DNA of 64,000 bases from contig JAIQFL010000009.1 in NCBI GenBank assembly GCA_020073365.1, positions 1-64,000 on the forward strand. The letters are read 5' to 3'. The DNA is from Terriglobia bacterium (lineage in GTDB: Bacteria > Acidobacteriota > Terriglobia > Bryobacterales > Bryobacteraceae). Of this stretch, positions 35,438 through 43,795 are shown piece by piece. The notes below the pieces were generated by a model. It was not told the origin of the DNA. It did no database searches and was given only the letters and a program-made list of their open reading frames with translations. Numbering within the stretch: the stretch's first letter is position 1; every line of letters starts with the position of its first letter. A program made the position numbers and the translations under genes.

Positions 35438-35789
35438 AAGGAGAGCTCTCGCAAGGTAGCGAATTGTTGATCAACCGCTCCGCCGATTGTTGAAATCGCG
35501 TTCACTCTGTCCCGGATTCCCCAAACGCTTCGTCGAGAAGTAAGGGCCGTGCGCAATCGTGTCCAGTTGGTCGGCCAACAGGAACTTGAGGACTCCGGTA
35601 AACGGGCGCCCGTCCAAGTTCCTGCTTGTGCGTGATCCACGGGCAATCGCCGATCGACTGGGGAAACCCGGTGGGAGAATCCAATCGGTGCCGGTCACCC
35701 GATGTGGAAGCCAGTCGCGGCCGGACCCTCATCGGAATCCGGGGGAAACGGCCTACTTCAAACCCTCGACGAAGGGCAGCGATCGCTTC
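35438..35789. other. Interval before the ASPIC/UnbV relic
   Basis: No clear gene. The plus frame of ORF 35559-35933 has weak similarity (ANRNLRTPVNGRPSKFLLV) to the part of an ASPIC-type protein that would precede the relic, but the match is too poor to call. Confidence 0.4.
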
Positions 35790-35933
35790 GGCGGGACCAG
35801 CGTGTTCCGCCAGCATTTCGGTCTGGGAACGCACGCGAAGGTGGACTCGGTGGAGATGCCCTGGCCGAGCGGTAAGCGGCGTTCGTTTAAGGACGTCGCG
35901 GCGGACCGGGCCCTTTTTATCGAAGGAAGCTGA
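35790..35933 (+). pseudogene. C-terminal relic of an ASPIC/UnbV (CRTAC1-like) protein
   Basis: SVFRQHFGLGTHAKVDSVEM followed by PWPSGKRRSFKDVAADRALF matches the end of ASPIC/UnbV domains, where L.FGLG....V..I.I.WPSG..Q.....AD..Y. is conserved. It ends in a proper stop at 35933, so the 3' end of the original gene is intact and the rest is lost or scrambled. It lies 68 bases upstream of the ADOP permease start. Confidence 0.55.
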
Positions 35934-36001
35934 CGAAGTGTTCGCAGTTGTAAAGCACCAGCCGCGCGGTACGGCGCGCCTCCGGCTCCGTCTATTTTGA
36001 A

Positions 36002-38431
36002 GTGCGCTTCCTTCTTCGTGACTCCCTCTACGCCATTCGCCTTCTTCGACGCAGTCCGGCCTTCACTTCCCTGGCGGCAGCCATAATTGCGCTTGGGATT
36101 GGGGCTGCCACCGCGATCTTCAGCCTTATCTACGGAGTTGTGCTGAACGCGCTGCCGTTTCGCGACGCGGACCGCCTGATGGCGATCTGGTCCGACTTCT
36201 CCAAATCCGGCGGCAACCGGCGCGCCTATACCGCCCCGGCCGACTATTTCGACTGGATAGAGCGCAGCCGCAGCTTCGCCGCCATGACGGCGTACCGGAA
36301 TACCAATCGCACTCTCACCGCGCTCGATCACCCGTTGACCCCGCTGGCGAACGAAGTGCCCGCCAACTACTTCGACGTGCTTGGAGTCCAGGCGTTGCGC
36401 GGCCGCACCTTCGTCGCGGGTGAGGACCAGGCCGGCACGGACAACGTCGTTGTGATCAGCTACTCGCTGTGGAAGTCGGTCTTCAACGGCTCCGACGACG
36501 TCATTGGAAAGACCGTGGAACTCGACGGGCGCGCGGTGCAACTGATCGGCGTGCTCCCGCCGGGATTCCGCACGCCCAACAACGCGATCGTAACGCCGCC
36601 CGATCTTTGGATCGCCGCATCTTTCGATGCACAGCGGCTGGAGCGGGTGCAGCGCTCGCTGGTGGCCTTCGGGAGGTTGAAGCCGGGCGTTTCACCCGCG
36701 CAGGCGGAAGCCGAGATGGCGTCGATCTCTGCACAGATCGCGCGCGAACACCCTCAGCGTGCGGCCGCCCCCATAGCTTGGGCACGGACGATTCGGGAAG
36801 ACATGATCGGCGAATTTCGTGGCGCATTCCTTCTGCTGTTGGGGGCGGTCGGGATCATGCTGTTGATCGCATGCGCGAACGTGGCCAACCTGCTGCTGGC
36901 TCGTGCCGCGGGCCGCGCCCGCGAGGTGGCGCTGCGAACGGCGCTGGGCGCCTCGCGCGCGGCCATCGTAAGACAGATGCTGACGGAAAGCGTGCTGCTG
37001 GCGCTGATCGGCGGCGCGGCTGGGATAATGGTGGCGCAATTCAGCATCGGACCGCTGCTGGCGCTGATTCCCGCTGCGGCCGACCTGCCGTTCGCTGAAA
37101 ACGTGCAGATCAATCTGCCAGTGCTCGCCTTTGCGATGGGGCTGAGCCTGCTCACCGCGATTCTCTTCGGCCTCGCGCCGGCGCGCCAGGCGTTGCATGC
37201 CAGTCTCATCGAATCACTCAAGGAAGGCGGCCGCTCGCGTACCGGCGGACGGGAAGGCGCGCGCTGGCGCAATGCGTTGATCGTGGTCGAAGTCGGGCTC
37301 TCGATCGTGCTGTTGACCGGCGCAGGGCTGATGGTCCAGACCTTCTGGCGCCTCTCGCACCTCAACCTCGGATTCGATGCCAGCCGGGTCCTCAACGTGC
37401 GCAACTCGCTGCGCGGCGCAACCTACGCCACGGGCGAGGCGCGCCGCAATCATTTCGTCACGGCCGCGGCCAAACTGGCAGCGATCCCCGGAGTGGAATC
37501 GGTGAGCGCGGTGAGCTTCCCGCCCCCCCTCGATCCGATCGCCCCCACGCACTTCACGCTGGCGGGCGAGGCATCCGATCCCGGCCGCGACTACACGGCC
37601 TATACGCTGGTGGTACTCCCCCGATATTTCGAGACCCTCCGCAACCCGATTCTGAGCGGCCGGGGAATCACCGAAGCGGACACCGCGGATTCGTTGCGCG
37701 TCGCGGTCGTGACAAAGGAACTCGCGCACCGGTACTTTGCGGATCGCGACCCGGTGGGCCGGTCGATCCGGCTTAGCGGTCCCCAGGCAGGCGAGTGGCG
37801 CATCGTGGGGATTGCGGCGGACATTGCCGACAGCGGGAACCATCCGGAGGCGCAGCCGGTGGTGTATCTGCCGCACACGCAGGCGCCAGTCGGCACCATG
37901 AGTTTCCTGCTGCGCACCCGAGTAGCGCCGGCCAGCCTGGGCTCGATCGCCGAGCGTACTCTGTGGAGCACGGGCCGCCTGATGAACGTCTATCGCATCA
38001 TGACTCTGGAGCAGGTCGTCGAGGAGGGCCGCTGGCAGAGCCGCTTCACCATGATTCTGCTGACGCTGTTTGCGGCGCTGGCCCTGATTCTGGCGACCGC
38101 GGGAATCTACGCCGTGATTTCATACCTGGCCTTGCAGCGAACCCGCGAGATCGGCATCCGCATGGCCTTAGGAGCGCGCCCCGTCGACGTGTTGCGCATG
38201 GTGACCGGACAAGGAGTGGCGCTGGCTGCGGTGGGAGTGGCGTTCGGAATGGTCGCGTCGCTCGCGGCCGGCCGCGTGCTCGCCTCGCGCCTGTACGGAG
38301 TCGCCGCCACCGACCCCCTCACCCTGGCCGCGGGCTCGGTCTTGCTCCTGCTCGTCGCGGCCGCAGCCTCCGCCGGGCCCGCGATGCGCGCCGCGTCCGT
38401 CGCCCCCGCGGACGCATTGCGCAGGGATTAG
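36002..38431 (+). CDS. ADOP-type ABC permease (MacB/FtsX fold, orphan)
   Basis: The 809-residue protein starts at a GTG at 36002. N-terminal FRLLRRSPAFTSLAAAIIAL and GIGAATAIFSLIYGVVLNAL match MacB-like permeases with a periplasmic MacB_PCD domain after it (IGKTVELDGRAVQLIGVLPP near 175). FtsX-type helices lie at about 283-400 and again at the C-terminus, giving the duplicated permease layout typical of ADOP proteins in Acidobacteriota. No ATPase and no PadR gene is adjacent, so it is an orphan. The transported substrate is unknown. Confidence 0.88.
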   Translation: MRFLLRDSLYAIRLLRRSPAFTSLAAAIIALGIGAATAIFSLIYGVVLNALPFRDADRLMAIWSDFSKSGGNRRAYTAPADYFDWIERSRSFAAMTAYRNTNRTLTALDHPLTPLANEVPANYFDVLGVQALRGRTFVAGEDQAGTDNVVVISYSLWKSVFNGSDDVIGKTVELDGRAVQLIGVLPPGFRTPNNAIVTPPDLWIAASFDAQRLERVQRSLVAFGRLKPGVSPAQAEAEMASISAQIAREHPQRAAAPIAWARTIREDMIGEFRGAFLLLLGAVGIMLLIACANVANLLLARAAGRAREVALRTALGASRAAIVRQMLTESVLLALIGGAAGIMVAQFSIGPLLALIPAAADLPFAENVQINLPVLAFAMGLSLLTAILFGLAPARQALHASLIESLKEGGRSRTGGREGARWRNALIVVEVGLSIVLLTGAGLMVQTFWRLSHLNLGFDASRVLNVRNSLRGATYATGEARRNHFVTAAAKLAAIPGVESVSAVSFPPPLDPIAPTHFTLAGEASDPGRDYTAYTLVVLPRYFETLRNPILSGRGITEADTADSLRVAVVTKELAHRYFADRDPVGRSIRLSGPQAGEWRIVGIAADIADSGNHPEAQPVVYLPHTQAPVGTMSFLLRTRVAPASLGSIAERTLWSTGRLMNVYRIMTLEQVVEEGRWQSRFTMILLTLFAALALILATAGIYAVISYLALQRTREIGIRMALGARPVDVLRMVTGQGVALAAVGVAFGMVASLAAGRVLASRLYGVAATDPLTLAAGSVLLLLVAAAASAGPAMRAASVAPADALRRD

Positions 38432-38743
38432 CGGCCTCACTCTGCCCCAGTGCCGATTCCAGCCTCTCGCAATATCGTTGCGCTTGTGAACGTACCTGGG
38501 TTCCAGCGGCTTGACCGAAAAACGGACTGTCCTCGGATGCGGCGCGACTGGGTTCCGAGCGGATCGGCTACACGGAAGTTGGCCCGGATTAGGAATGGGA
38601 AGTCGGCATCGCGTCGACCAACCTCCGGATCGCCCGTTGCTCGGTCCCTATCCCTCCAGAGTGGCGTCTTCATTTTGCCCAAGGAGCATCTTCGAGCCGC
38701 GCGGGCCGGACGCCGGCGCCCCCTGGTTTTGTTGGACGCCGGA
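38432..38743. other. Interval after the ADOP gene, nothing recognised
   Basis: Plus and minus ORFs here overlap in different frames and show no family motifs. I see no RNA gene or terminator with a T-tail. Confidence 0.5.
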
Positions 38744-39139
38744 CTATACAGCCCGGCTTCCAGCCGCCAACCGTCGGGCGGCAGCATCGGCGCTATCCTC
38801 GGGTCGTGTATTGAAGGCAATCGCCGCGCCTGGGGCAGCCCTATGAATAGCGTTGATGACGGCTTCGAATAATGCAAGGCCCCGGGGTGGCAGGCGCACG
38901 CCGGCCCCGATTACCACACAATCGTAGCTCTTCGAAGCTAACTGACGCTCCACTGTCGGGCCAGCGGTTTCATCAGGCCGGATCAAACCGACGTCGCCCT
39001 CCCAACCGCGTTCAGCGAACTGCTTCAGCGCAACCGCGATGCCGGCGCGAACCTTCTCAGCGGTCATACCCGGTGGCAAAGCAGGGTCAGAAAAATTCAC
39101 GGTCTCTGGATCGAAGCCTAACAGCAGAACCCGCGTCAT
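38744..39139 (-). CDS. Small conserved protein (CheY-like fold possible)
   Basis: The 131-residue protein starts at the ATG at 39139 with AGGGAGAGCTC upstream (listed ORF begins 12 codons earlier). MTRVLLLGFDPETVNFSDPA, LPPGMTAEKVRAGIAVALKQ and YDCVVIGAGVRLPPRGLALF are its main motifs. Similar proteins are widespread in environmental bacteria (from memory) with unknown role. The beta-alpha pattern and VVIGAGVR hint at a flavodoxin/CheY-like fold, but no catalytic residue is evident. Confidence 0.75.
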   Translation of the reverse strand: MTRVLLLGFDPETVNFSDPALPPGMTAEKVRAGIAVALKQFAERGWEGDVGLIRPDETAGPTVERQLASKSYDCVVIGAGVRLPPRGLALFEAVINAIHRAAPGAAIAFNTRPEDSADAAARRLAAGSRAV

Positions 39140-39588
39140 GAGCTCTCCCTTATTCCTGGGAGCGCTTGGCGGCATCTTCAGCTACCATACCAGCTTCACC
39201 AGAAGTTGACAGGCTATCACAAGACTAAAGAGTTTTCCACCGCAAGTAATTCATTGGCAATGTGTTATACGGATAGGGAATGGATGGCCAGCTATTCAGA
39301 CATTGGGCCAGTTTGGCCGCCAATCAGATTAGGAACGATAAGTCGGCGTCTGTCCGGTAGTCTAGGTTGGCGTCACCTGAAAGCATGACGCCCCAAGCGG
39401 AGACTTAACGGCTGCGCTGATAGCACCGGATTCCTGTCGCGAAATCCCGTCTTACGAGCAAGCGCCCGGGGGAGCCGCTCCGGGAAGGCCCGATTCCAGT
39501 GCACCGGGACCTGCGGGAATCTCCTAACCGCTGAGCAGTGCTGAGGTCTGCGCTTATGCGGGTCCGCCCCACCATTCGCGACAGAGTG
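39140..39588. other. Interval before the DUF4097 gene, nothing recognised
   Basis: No gene is supported. The small plus ORF 39206-39388 shows no motif. Confidence 0.5.
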
Positions 39589-40944
39589 CTATTTGGACTT
39601 CAGGATGTCGATGCCGCCATTCTGATCGATGAGGCGGAGCTCGCAGCCGCCGCCCGCGATTTTGCCGTTCAACACGTCGCCTCCGATCTCGCCGCTGACC
39701 GTCATGTCGGCCTCGGAGTGGATGCGGCCGAATGAGGTCCTCGCGTTCACGTTGTATCCGATCCCGCTCGGGACGGTCACGCGGATCGAGCCGAAACTGG
39801 TATTCAGGGAAATCGGTTGGCACCGCTGGCCAGGCTTGGCGTCGACGGTCACCGAGGTATTGGCGGCTTCCACGGTGACCGGCCCGGCCACGTCACTGAT
39901 GTTGATGGGTGCGAACGAAGTCTTCGCATACACATCGCCGCCAATGCCGGAGAGGCGGATGGAGCTGTTTCCGGAAGTCACCCGCACGCCCGCCTTTACG
40001 CCGCGCAGGTCCACGCTGCCGAAGGTGGTCTCGACGGTGGCGGATCCGCCGACCGTATCCCCGGTGATGTTGGCGTTCTGCGCGCCCACCTTCAGCACCT
40101 TGCCGATGCGGGAGAAGCTCACGCGATTGAAGCTGGTGTGCAGGTCGGCGGCGCCGGCAACGCCCGTCACGCGAACTTCGCCATTCTGATTCTGCACGGT
40201 GACATCCGACCTGGCGTCCGAAACGGTCACCGAGCCGAAGGAATTGGTGACGAATGCGGCGCCCGTCACATTCTCCACTTCGATGTTTCCGTTGTTGCTG
40301 TGGATAGTCACTCCCCGGCCGGCATTGGTCACACGTACCGGGCTGAAGCGGTTGGTGACGTCGACCGTTCCGGTGATATCGCTGGCGGTCACGGGGCCGT
40401 TGGCGTTCCTCACGATCAGGTCGCCGTCGTTGCCGCGGACCTCGACTTCTCCGAAGGAGTTCTCGATCTCCTGACGGCCGCGGCTGCCCGAGAGGCGGAC
40501 CTGGCCGTTGTTGTTGCGGATGATACCGGGTGCGCGCAGGTTCTGCACGCTGACTGCGCCGAAGCGGTTGCGGAGGTCGAGCGGCGCGGTCTCCGGAATG
40601 ACGATGTCGTAGTCCACGCTGTAGGACAGGTTGCCGCTGTTCCAGTGTGAGGGATATTGGGTGCGGATGGATGCGCCCGAGCCTTGATCCACCACGATCT
40701 GGATCTGTTCGCAAAAGCCGCGCGCCTCGGACGCGGTGTTTGCCGAGCAGCGGATGGTCGCCTGAATCTCCACTTCGCCTTTGTTCTGGGTACGGATGGT
40801 GACGCTGCCGTTGGCATTCTCGATGCGGACGTTCCGGCCGGGGGGAAGGGCCACGGTCTTCCGGAAGTCGCGCTTGTATTCCTCACGCGCGAACGCCGTC
40901 CACGCACAGCAGCATATCAGTAGTAGATTAATTCCTTTTCGCAT
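39589..40944 (-). CDS. DUF4097-type beta-helical secreted protein
   Basis: The 451-residue protein has a signal peptide (GINLLLICCCAWTAFAREEY) and then repeated strands such as IRNNNGQVRLSGSRGRQEIE, VRNANGPVTASDITGTVDVT and IHSNNGNIEVENVTGAAFVT, with NG turns every 20 residues or so. These are DUF4097/adhesin-like beta-helix rungs. It lies downstream of an ECF sigma and its putative anti-sigma, the usual place for this family. The start overlaps the anti-sigma end by 17 bases, indicating coupled translation. The probable role is a surface protein or envelope-stress output. Confidence 0.85.
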   Translation of the reverse strand: MRKGINLLLICCCAWTAFAREEYKRDFRKTVALPPGRNVRIENANGSVTIRTQNKGEVEIQATIRCSANTASEARGFCEQIQIVVDQGSGASIRTQYPSHWNSGNLSYSVDYDIVIPETAPLDLRNRFGAVSVQNLRAPGIIRNNNGQVRLSGSRGRQEIENSFGEVEVRGNDGDLIVRNANGPVTASDITGTVDVTNRFSPVRVTNAGRGVTIHSNNGNIEVENVTGAAFVTNSFGSVTVSDARSDVTVQNQNGEVRVTGVAGAADLHTSFNRVSFSRIGKVLKVGAQNANITGDTVGGSATVETTFGSVDLRGVKAGVRVTSGNSSIRLSGIGGDVYAKTSFAPINISDVAGPVTVEAANTSVTVDAKPGQRCQPISLNTSFGSIRVTVPSGIGYNVNARTSFGRIHSEADMTVSGEIGGDVLNGKIAGGGCELRLIDQNGGIDILKSK

Positions 40945-41533
40945 TTTCCAGCCACTCCTCGAGGGTCTTCTGCTTCTCTCGATATAGCGACGCCAACTGC
41001 GTCTGCAGGTAAACGTTGTAGCGATTGTTCGCGACGTTGGCCTTCAGGTCCGCGATGGCCGAATCCAGCAGCGCCAATTTCTCCCGATAGGCCGCCGCCA
41101 GGGCCGATGGCGACTGCTGCAAGCCGGTTCCCGCGACCTTCGACAGCTTCTCGATCGACCGCGCGTAGGCCGATTCGGCCTGCTGCACCTCCTGGAGCGC
41201 ATCCTCGGTGAGGAAGGCGCGGTCCTGCGGTTTGCTCCGCCACGGCTGGGACAGCATCACCGCGAGCGTCACCACCGCTGCCGCCGCCAACGCCCAACGC
41301 CAAATCGGCACGGGCCTGCGGGGCGGCGCTTCGGCAGCCAGACCGTCGCGAATCGCGGGCCAGAGCGCAGGGCTCTCCCACTCCTCGTGAAGGCTGGGAG
41401 CGAGCCGCGAAATCTCCGACCACAGATACAGTTGCTCGCGGCATTGCTGGCAACGTTCCGCGTGCGCCCGGGCATCCGGCATCAGCTCCGGGGATCGAAG
41501 CGCGCGATCCAAATCGTTACATTGAAAAATCAT
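40928..41533 (-). CDS. Putative anti-sigma factor (zinc-finger type)
   Basis: The 201-residue protein starts at the ATG at 41533; the listed ORF from 42109 is a shadow in the sigma gene. A cytoplasmic CN..(x)...H..C..C type motif is visible (RAHAERCQQCREQLYLWSEI, residues 22-42), followed by a single membrane helix (WRWALAAAAVVTLAVMLSQP) and a coiled-coil periplasmic part (LAAAYREKLALLDSAIADLK). The ATGA overlap with the sigma gene stop supports a cognate pair. The HxxC/CxxC is incomplete compared with classic ZAS domains, so confidence in zinc binding is moderate. Confidence 0.75.
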   Translation of the reverse strand: MIFQCNDLDRALRSPELMPDARAHAERCQQCREQLYLWSEISRLAPSLHEEWESPALWPAIRDGLAAEAPPRRPVPIWRWALAAAAVVTLAVMLSQPWRSKPQDRAFLTEDALQEVQQAESAYARSIEKLSKVAGTGLQQSPSALAAAYREKLALLDSAIADLKANVANNRYNVYLQTQLASLYREKQKTLEEWLENAKRN

Positions 41534-42093
41534 CGCCTGGCCTCCGTGAGCAGCCGTTTCAGCTCCTTCTTGGCCTCGAAGAGCCACGCCTTGGAGGTCC
41601 CCTCGGGTACTTCTAAAATCTGTGCGATCTCCGCGTGCCGCAGGCCTTCCACCTCGAACAGAAGGAACACCATGCGGTGGCGCGGATTGATGCGCTGGAG
41701 CGCGTCCTGGAGCGTCACGCGCAGGGTCACCTGGCTGTTCGGCGCGGGATGCTCCTGCGGGGGCGGCTCGGTCTCGCGCTGGCGCTTCCGCGCCAGGTCG
41801 TAGCAGACGTTGATCACGATGCGGCAGAGCCAGGTGCCGATGCTGGACTGGCCCTGAAAACCGCGGATCGCGCGGTAGAGCTTCAGGAAGGTCTCCTGAA
41901 CGGCGTCCTCGGCGTCCTGCCGGTTTCCTACGATGTGATATGCGACGCTCTTGAGGCGGGCCCCGTGCGCCTGGTAAAGCTGTTCGAACGCACGTATATC
42001 CTGCCGGCGGCACGCCGCCAGCAAGTCGGCCTCGGAGGCATAGTCGGTGGAGTACATCGGGTCGATCAGCGCCAGTTGACTTGCCCCCACCAT
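41530..42093 (-). CDS. ECF-type RNA polymerase sigma factor
   Basis: The 187-residue protein has region 2 (AFEQLYQAHGARLKSVAYHI, DAEDAVQETFLKLYRAIRGF) and region 4 (ALQRINPRHRMVFLLFEVEG, LRHAEIAQILEVPEGTSKAW) of ECF sigma factors. It begins with GGGAGAGA upstream of the ATG. It heads a three-gene operon with the anti-sigma and DUF4097 genes, so it probably controls an envelope regulon that includes the latter. The group cannot be assigned without a search. Confidence 0.93.
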   Translation of the reverse strand: MVGASQLALIDPMYSTDYASEADLLAACRRQDIRAFEQLYQAHGARLKSVAYHIVGNRQDAEDAVQETFLKLYRAIRGFQGQSSIGTWLCRIVINVCYDLARKRQRETEPPPQEHPAPNSQVTLRVTLQDALQRINPRHRMVFLLFEVEGLRHAEIAQILEVPEGTSKAWLFEAKKELKRLLTEARR

Positions 42094-42458
42094 TCTCTCC
42101 CGCTTTCATTCGACCTTTGGACGGAGTGGGAGGGGCGATGGTTGGAAAAATGTGGGGGTGGTTGCCCGGGGAGCTTAGTTCAGTACCGGATCGGAGGCCA
42201 AAGCCGTCAGGAGTCGCGAAGGAACTGCCCGCAAGCTGATGAGGCAGGCGAAAACGCCTAGCCCACCTCTGTAAACAGTGGATTTGTGTATTTATTAGAC
42301 ACCATCAGGACTGAATATCGAATATATATTGTTTCACGAGGCCACTGGCTGCATAATGTATTCGGTCGGGAGCTCAAAAGGGAGACCGAAGTTGAGAGGA
42401 GTCTCCGTTGAGATCCAAACTGTGCTCCATTCCAGGAGCCCGGAGCCTGGCACTTACC
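42094..42458. other. Divergent intergenic region between sigma and secreted-protein genes
   Basis: No gene. It holds a REP-like palindrome (42243-42266). AT-rich stretches near 42280-42360 (AATATCGAATATATATTG) may include promoters, but no confident -35/-10 is seen. Confidence 0.5.
42243..42266. repeat. REP-like palindrome upstream of the sigma gene
   Basis: A 24-base unit, GGCAGGCGAAAA then CGCCTAGCCCAC, with the same length and loop layout as the 23249 and 58546 copies and the same reverse-strand GTGGG edge. One stem position is mismatched (CTAG). Confidence 0.7.
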
Positions 42459-43556
42459 ATGACAAACCGTAAGGCTGTCGCGATCTTCTTCGCGGCTGCG
42501 GCGGTCACCAGTATCTTAGTAGGTGCCGCCCAGGCGCAGCCGGCTAGCATCTATCTCGATCCAGCGGGAAGGTATACGTTATCCATTCCGTCGAGTTGGA
42601 CGATGAAGAAGGGCTTCTATGGGTACACGTTCCGGATGGGGTCGGCTGAGCTGAGACTGGCGACCTCGAAGCCGACGGATCCCCAAGAGGCCTTGCTCGA
42701 CTACGCGAGCCGGACTGGCCGCGAGTGGAAGGAGGTCTTCAGCGGCGAAGGCAAGATCGCCGGACAACGTTCCGTCTTTTCGATCTGGAGCGGGCCGAAC
42801 CCGGCCGGCGTCAAGGGCATCAAGAAGATGACGGTGGTGCGGGCCGAAGGACAGACCTACGCCTTCCTCACCACCGCGGAAGACAGGGACTGGCCAGTGG
42901 TGCAGCCCTCCGTGGAGGCGATCGAGCAGAGCTTCCAGTTGCGCGGGGGCGCTGAGGCTGGCGAGACACCCCGCGATCTGTGGGACACGCTGGTCGGCGA
43001 GCGGCGAGCGGCGGCGTCCGCGTCCGCCCCTGATCTTCGGGATGACCTGGTGACCGCGCCGCCGGCGGGCCCGGTCCAGTCGCCCGGCGCCTCCGCGGGA
43101 GCAGAGAGCTATTATTCGGATCCGAAAGGGCGCTTCCGGATCGGCATTCCTCGTGGCTGGACCGCCAGTGAGGGTGGCGGTGGCGTCAGCATCTGGCGCG
43201 GGGAGACCTACGTCACGGTGGTCCTGCTGGACGGACCTCCGGGGCCGCGACTGCTGGCAACTTTTTCCCAGCAGTTCGCCAAGCAGTGGCAGAACTTCCG
43301 GCAAGTCCGGACTGGATCGTCGACCTTGGGCGGAATGCCGGGCGAGTTCGGCATATTCGCCGGCACGAACCCCAGAGGGGTTCCGGCTGTGCTGAGAATT
43401 GTCACGGCGGGAGGGTCCAGAGGCGGCTTCATTCTGACGATGTCGGTTCCCCAGAACGAATGGGAGTCCCTCAAGACCGACCTCCAGCAGATGGAACAGA
43501 GCTTTTCGGCTGGTGGTGGATCAGGCGCCGGCCCAGGGGGCGCGGACGTGTGGTAG
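42459..43556 (+). CDS. Secreted protein with two similar PsbP/MOG1-like units
   Basis: From the ATG at 42459 the protein is 365 residues with a textbook signal peptide (KAVAIFFAAAAVTSILVGAA, cleavage after AQA). The listed TTG start at 42408 has GAGAGGAG upstream and cannot be excluded. Two units begin YLDPAGRYTLSIPSSWTMKK (residue 31) and YSDPKGRFRIGIPRGWTASE (residue 216); each has IWSGPNPAGVKGIKKMTVV-like and SIWRGETYVTVVLL-like strands. This recalls PsbP/MOG1-fold domains, with a linker of 40 Ala/Ser/Pro residues between. Function unknown. Confidence 0.7.
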   Translation: MTNRKAVAIFFAAAAVTSILVGAAQAQPASIYLDPAGRYTLSIPSSWTMKKGFYGYTFRMGSAELRLATSKPTDPQEALLDYASRTGREWKEVFSGEGKIAGQRSVFSIWSGPNPAGVKGIKKMTVVRAEGQTYAFLTTAEDRDWPVVQPSVEAIEQSFQLRGGAEAGETPRDLWDTLVGERRAAASASAPDLRDDLVTAPPAGPVQSPGASAGAESYYSDPKGRFRIGIPRGWTASEGGGGVSIWRGETYVTVVLLDGPPGPRLLATFSQQFAKQWQNFRQVRTGSSTLGGMPGEFGIFAGTNPRGVPAVLRIVTAGGSRGGFILTMSVPQNEWESLKTDLQQMEQSFSAGGGSGAGPGGADVW

Positions 43557-43795
43557 GTACCGGCGCCTGCTCGCGGTCGCCCTGCACTTTGGATCGGCTC
43601 GCCACCGAGCCGGCCTTGGTTCTATTGGGGCAGTTCCCCGGCGTCTCTGGCCTGACCACCAAATGGCCAATCTCCAGGGCTGGCCAAACCACCGATCTCC
43701 GGGAGGCCGCCCCAGCCTGAGCCGCTCCACGCACACTTCAGGCCTGGGCAGGCCGGGGGTCTGCTCCATTGGTGCTGTGGTAGGCTAAACATCTT

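Noticed and set aside
38437-38877. Overlapping plus and minus ORFs after the ADOP gene
   Set aside because: No motif in either frame, and both overlap the small conserved gene at 38744-39139.
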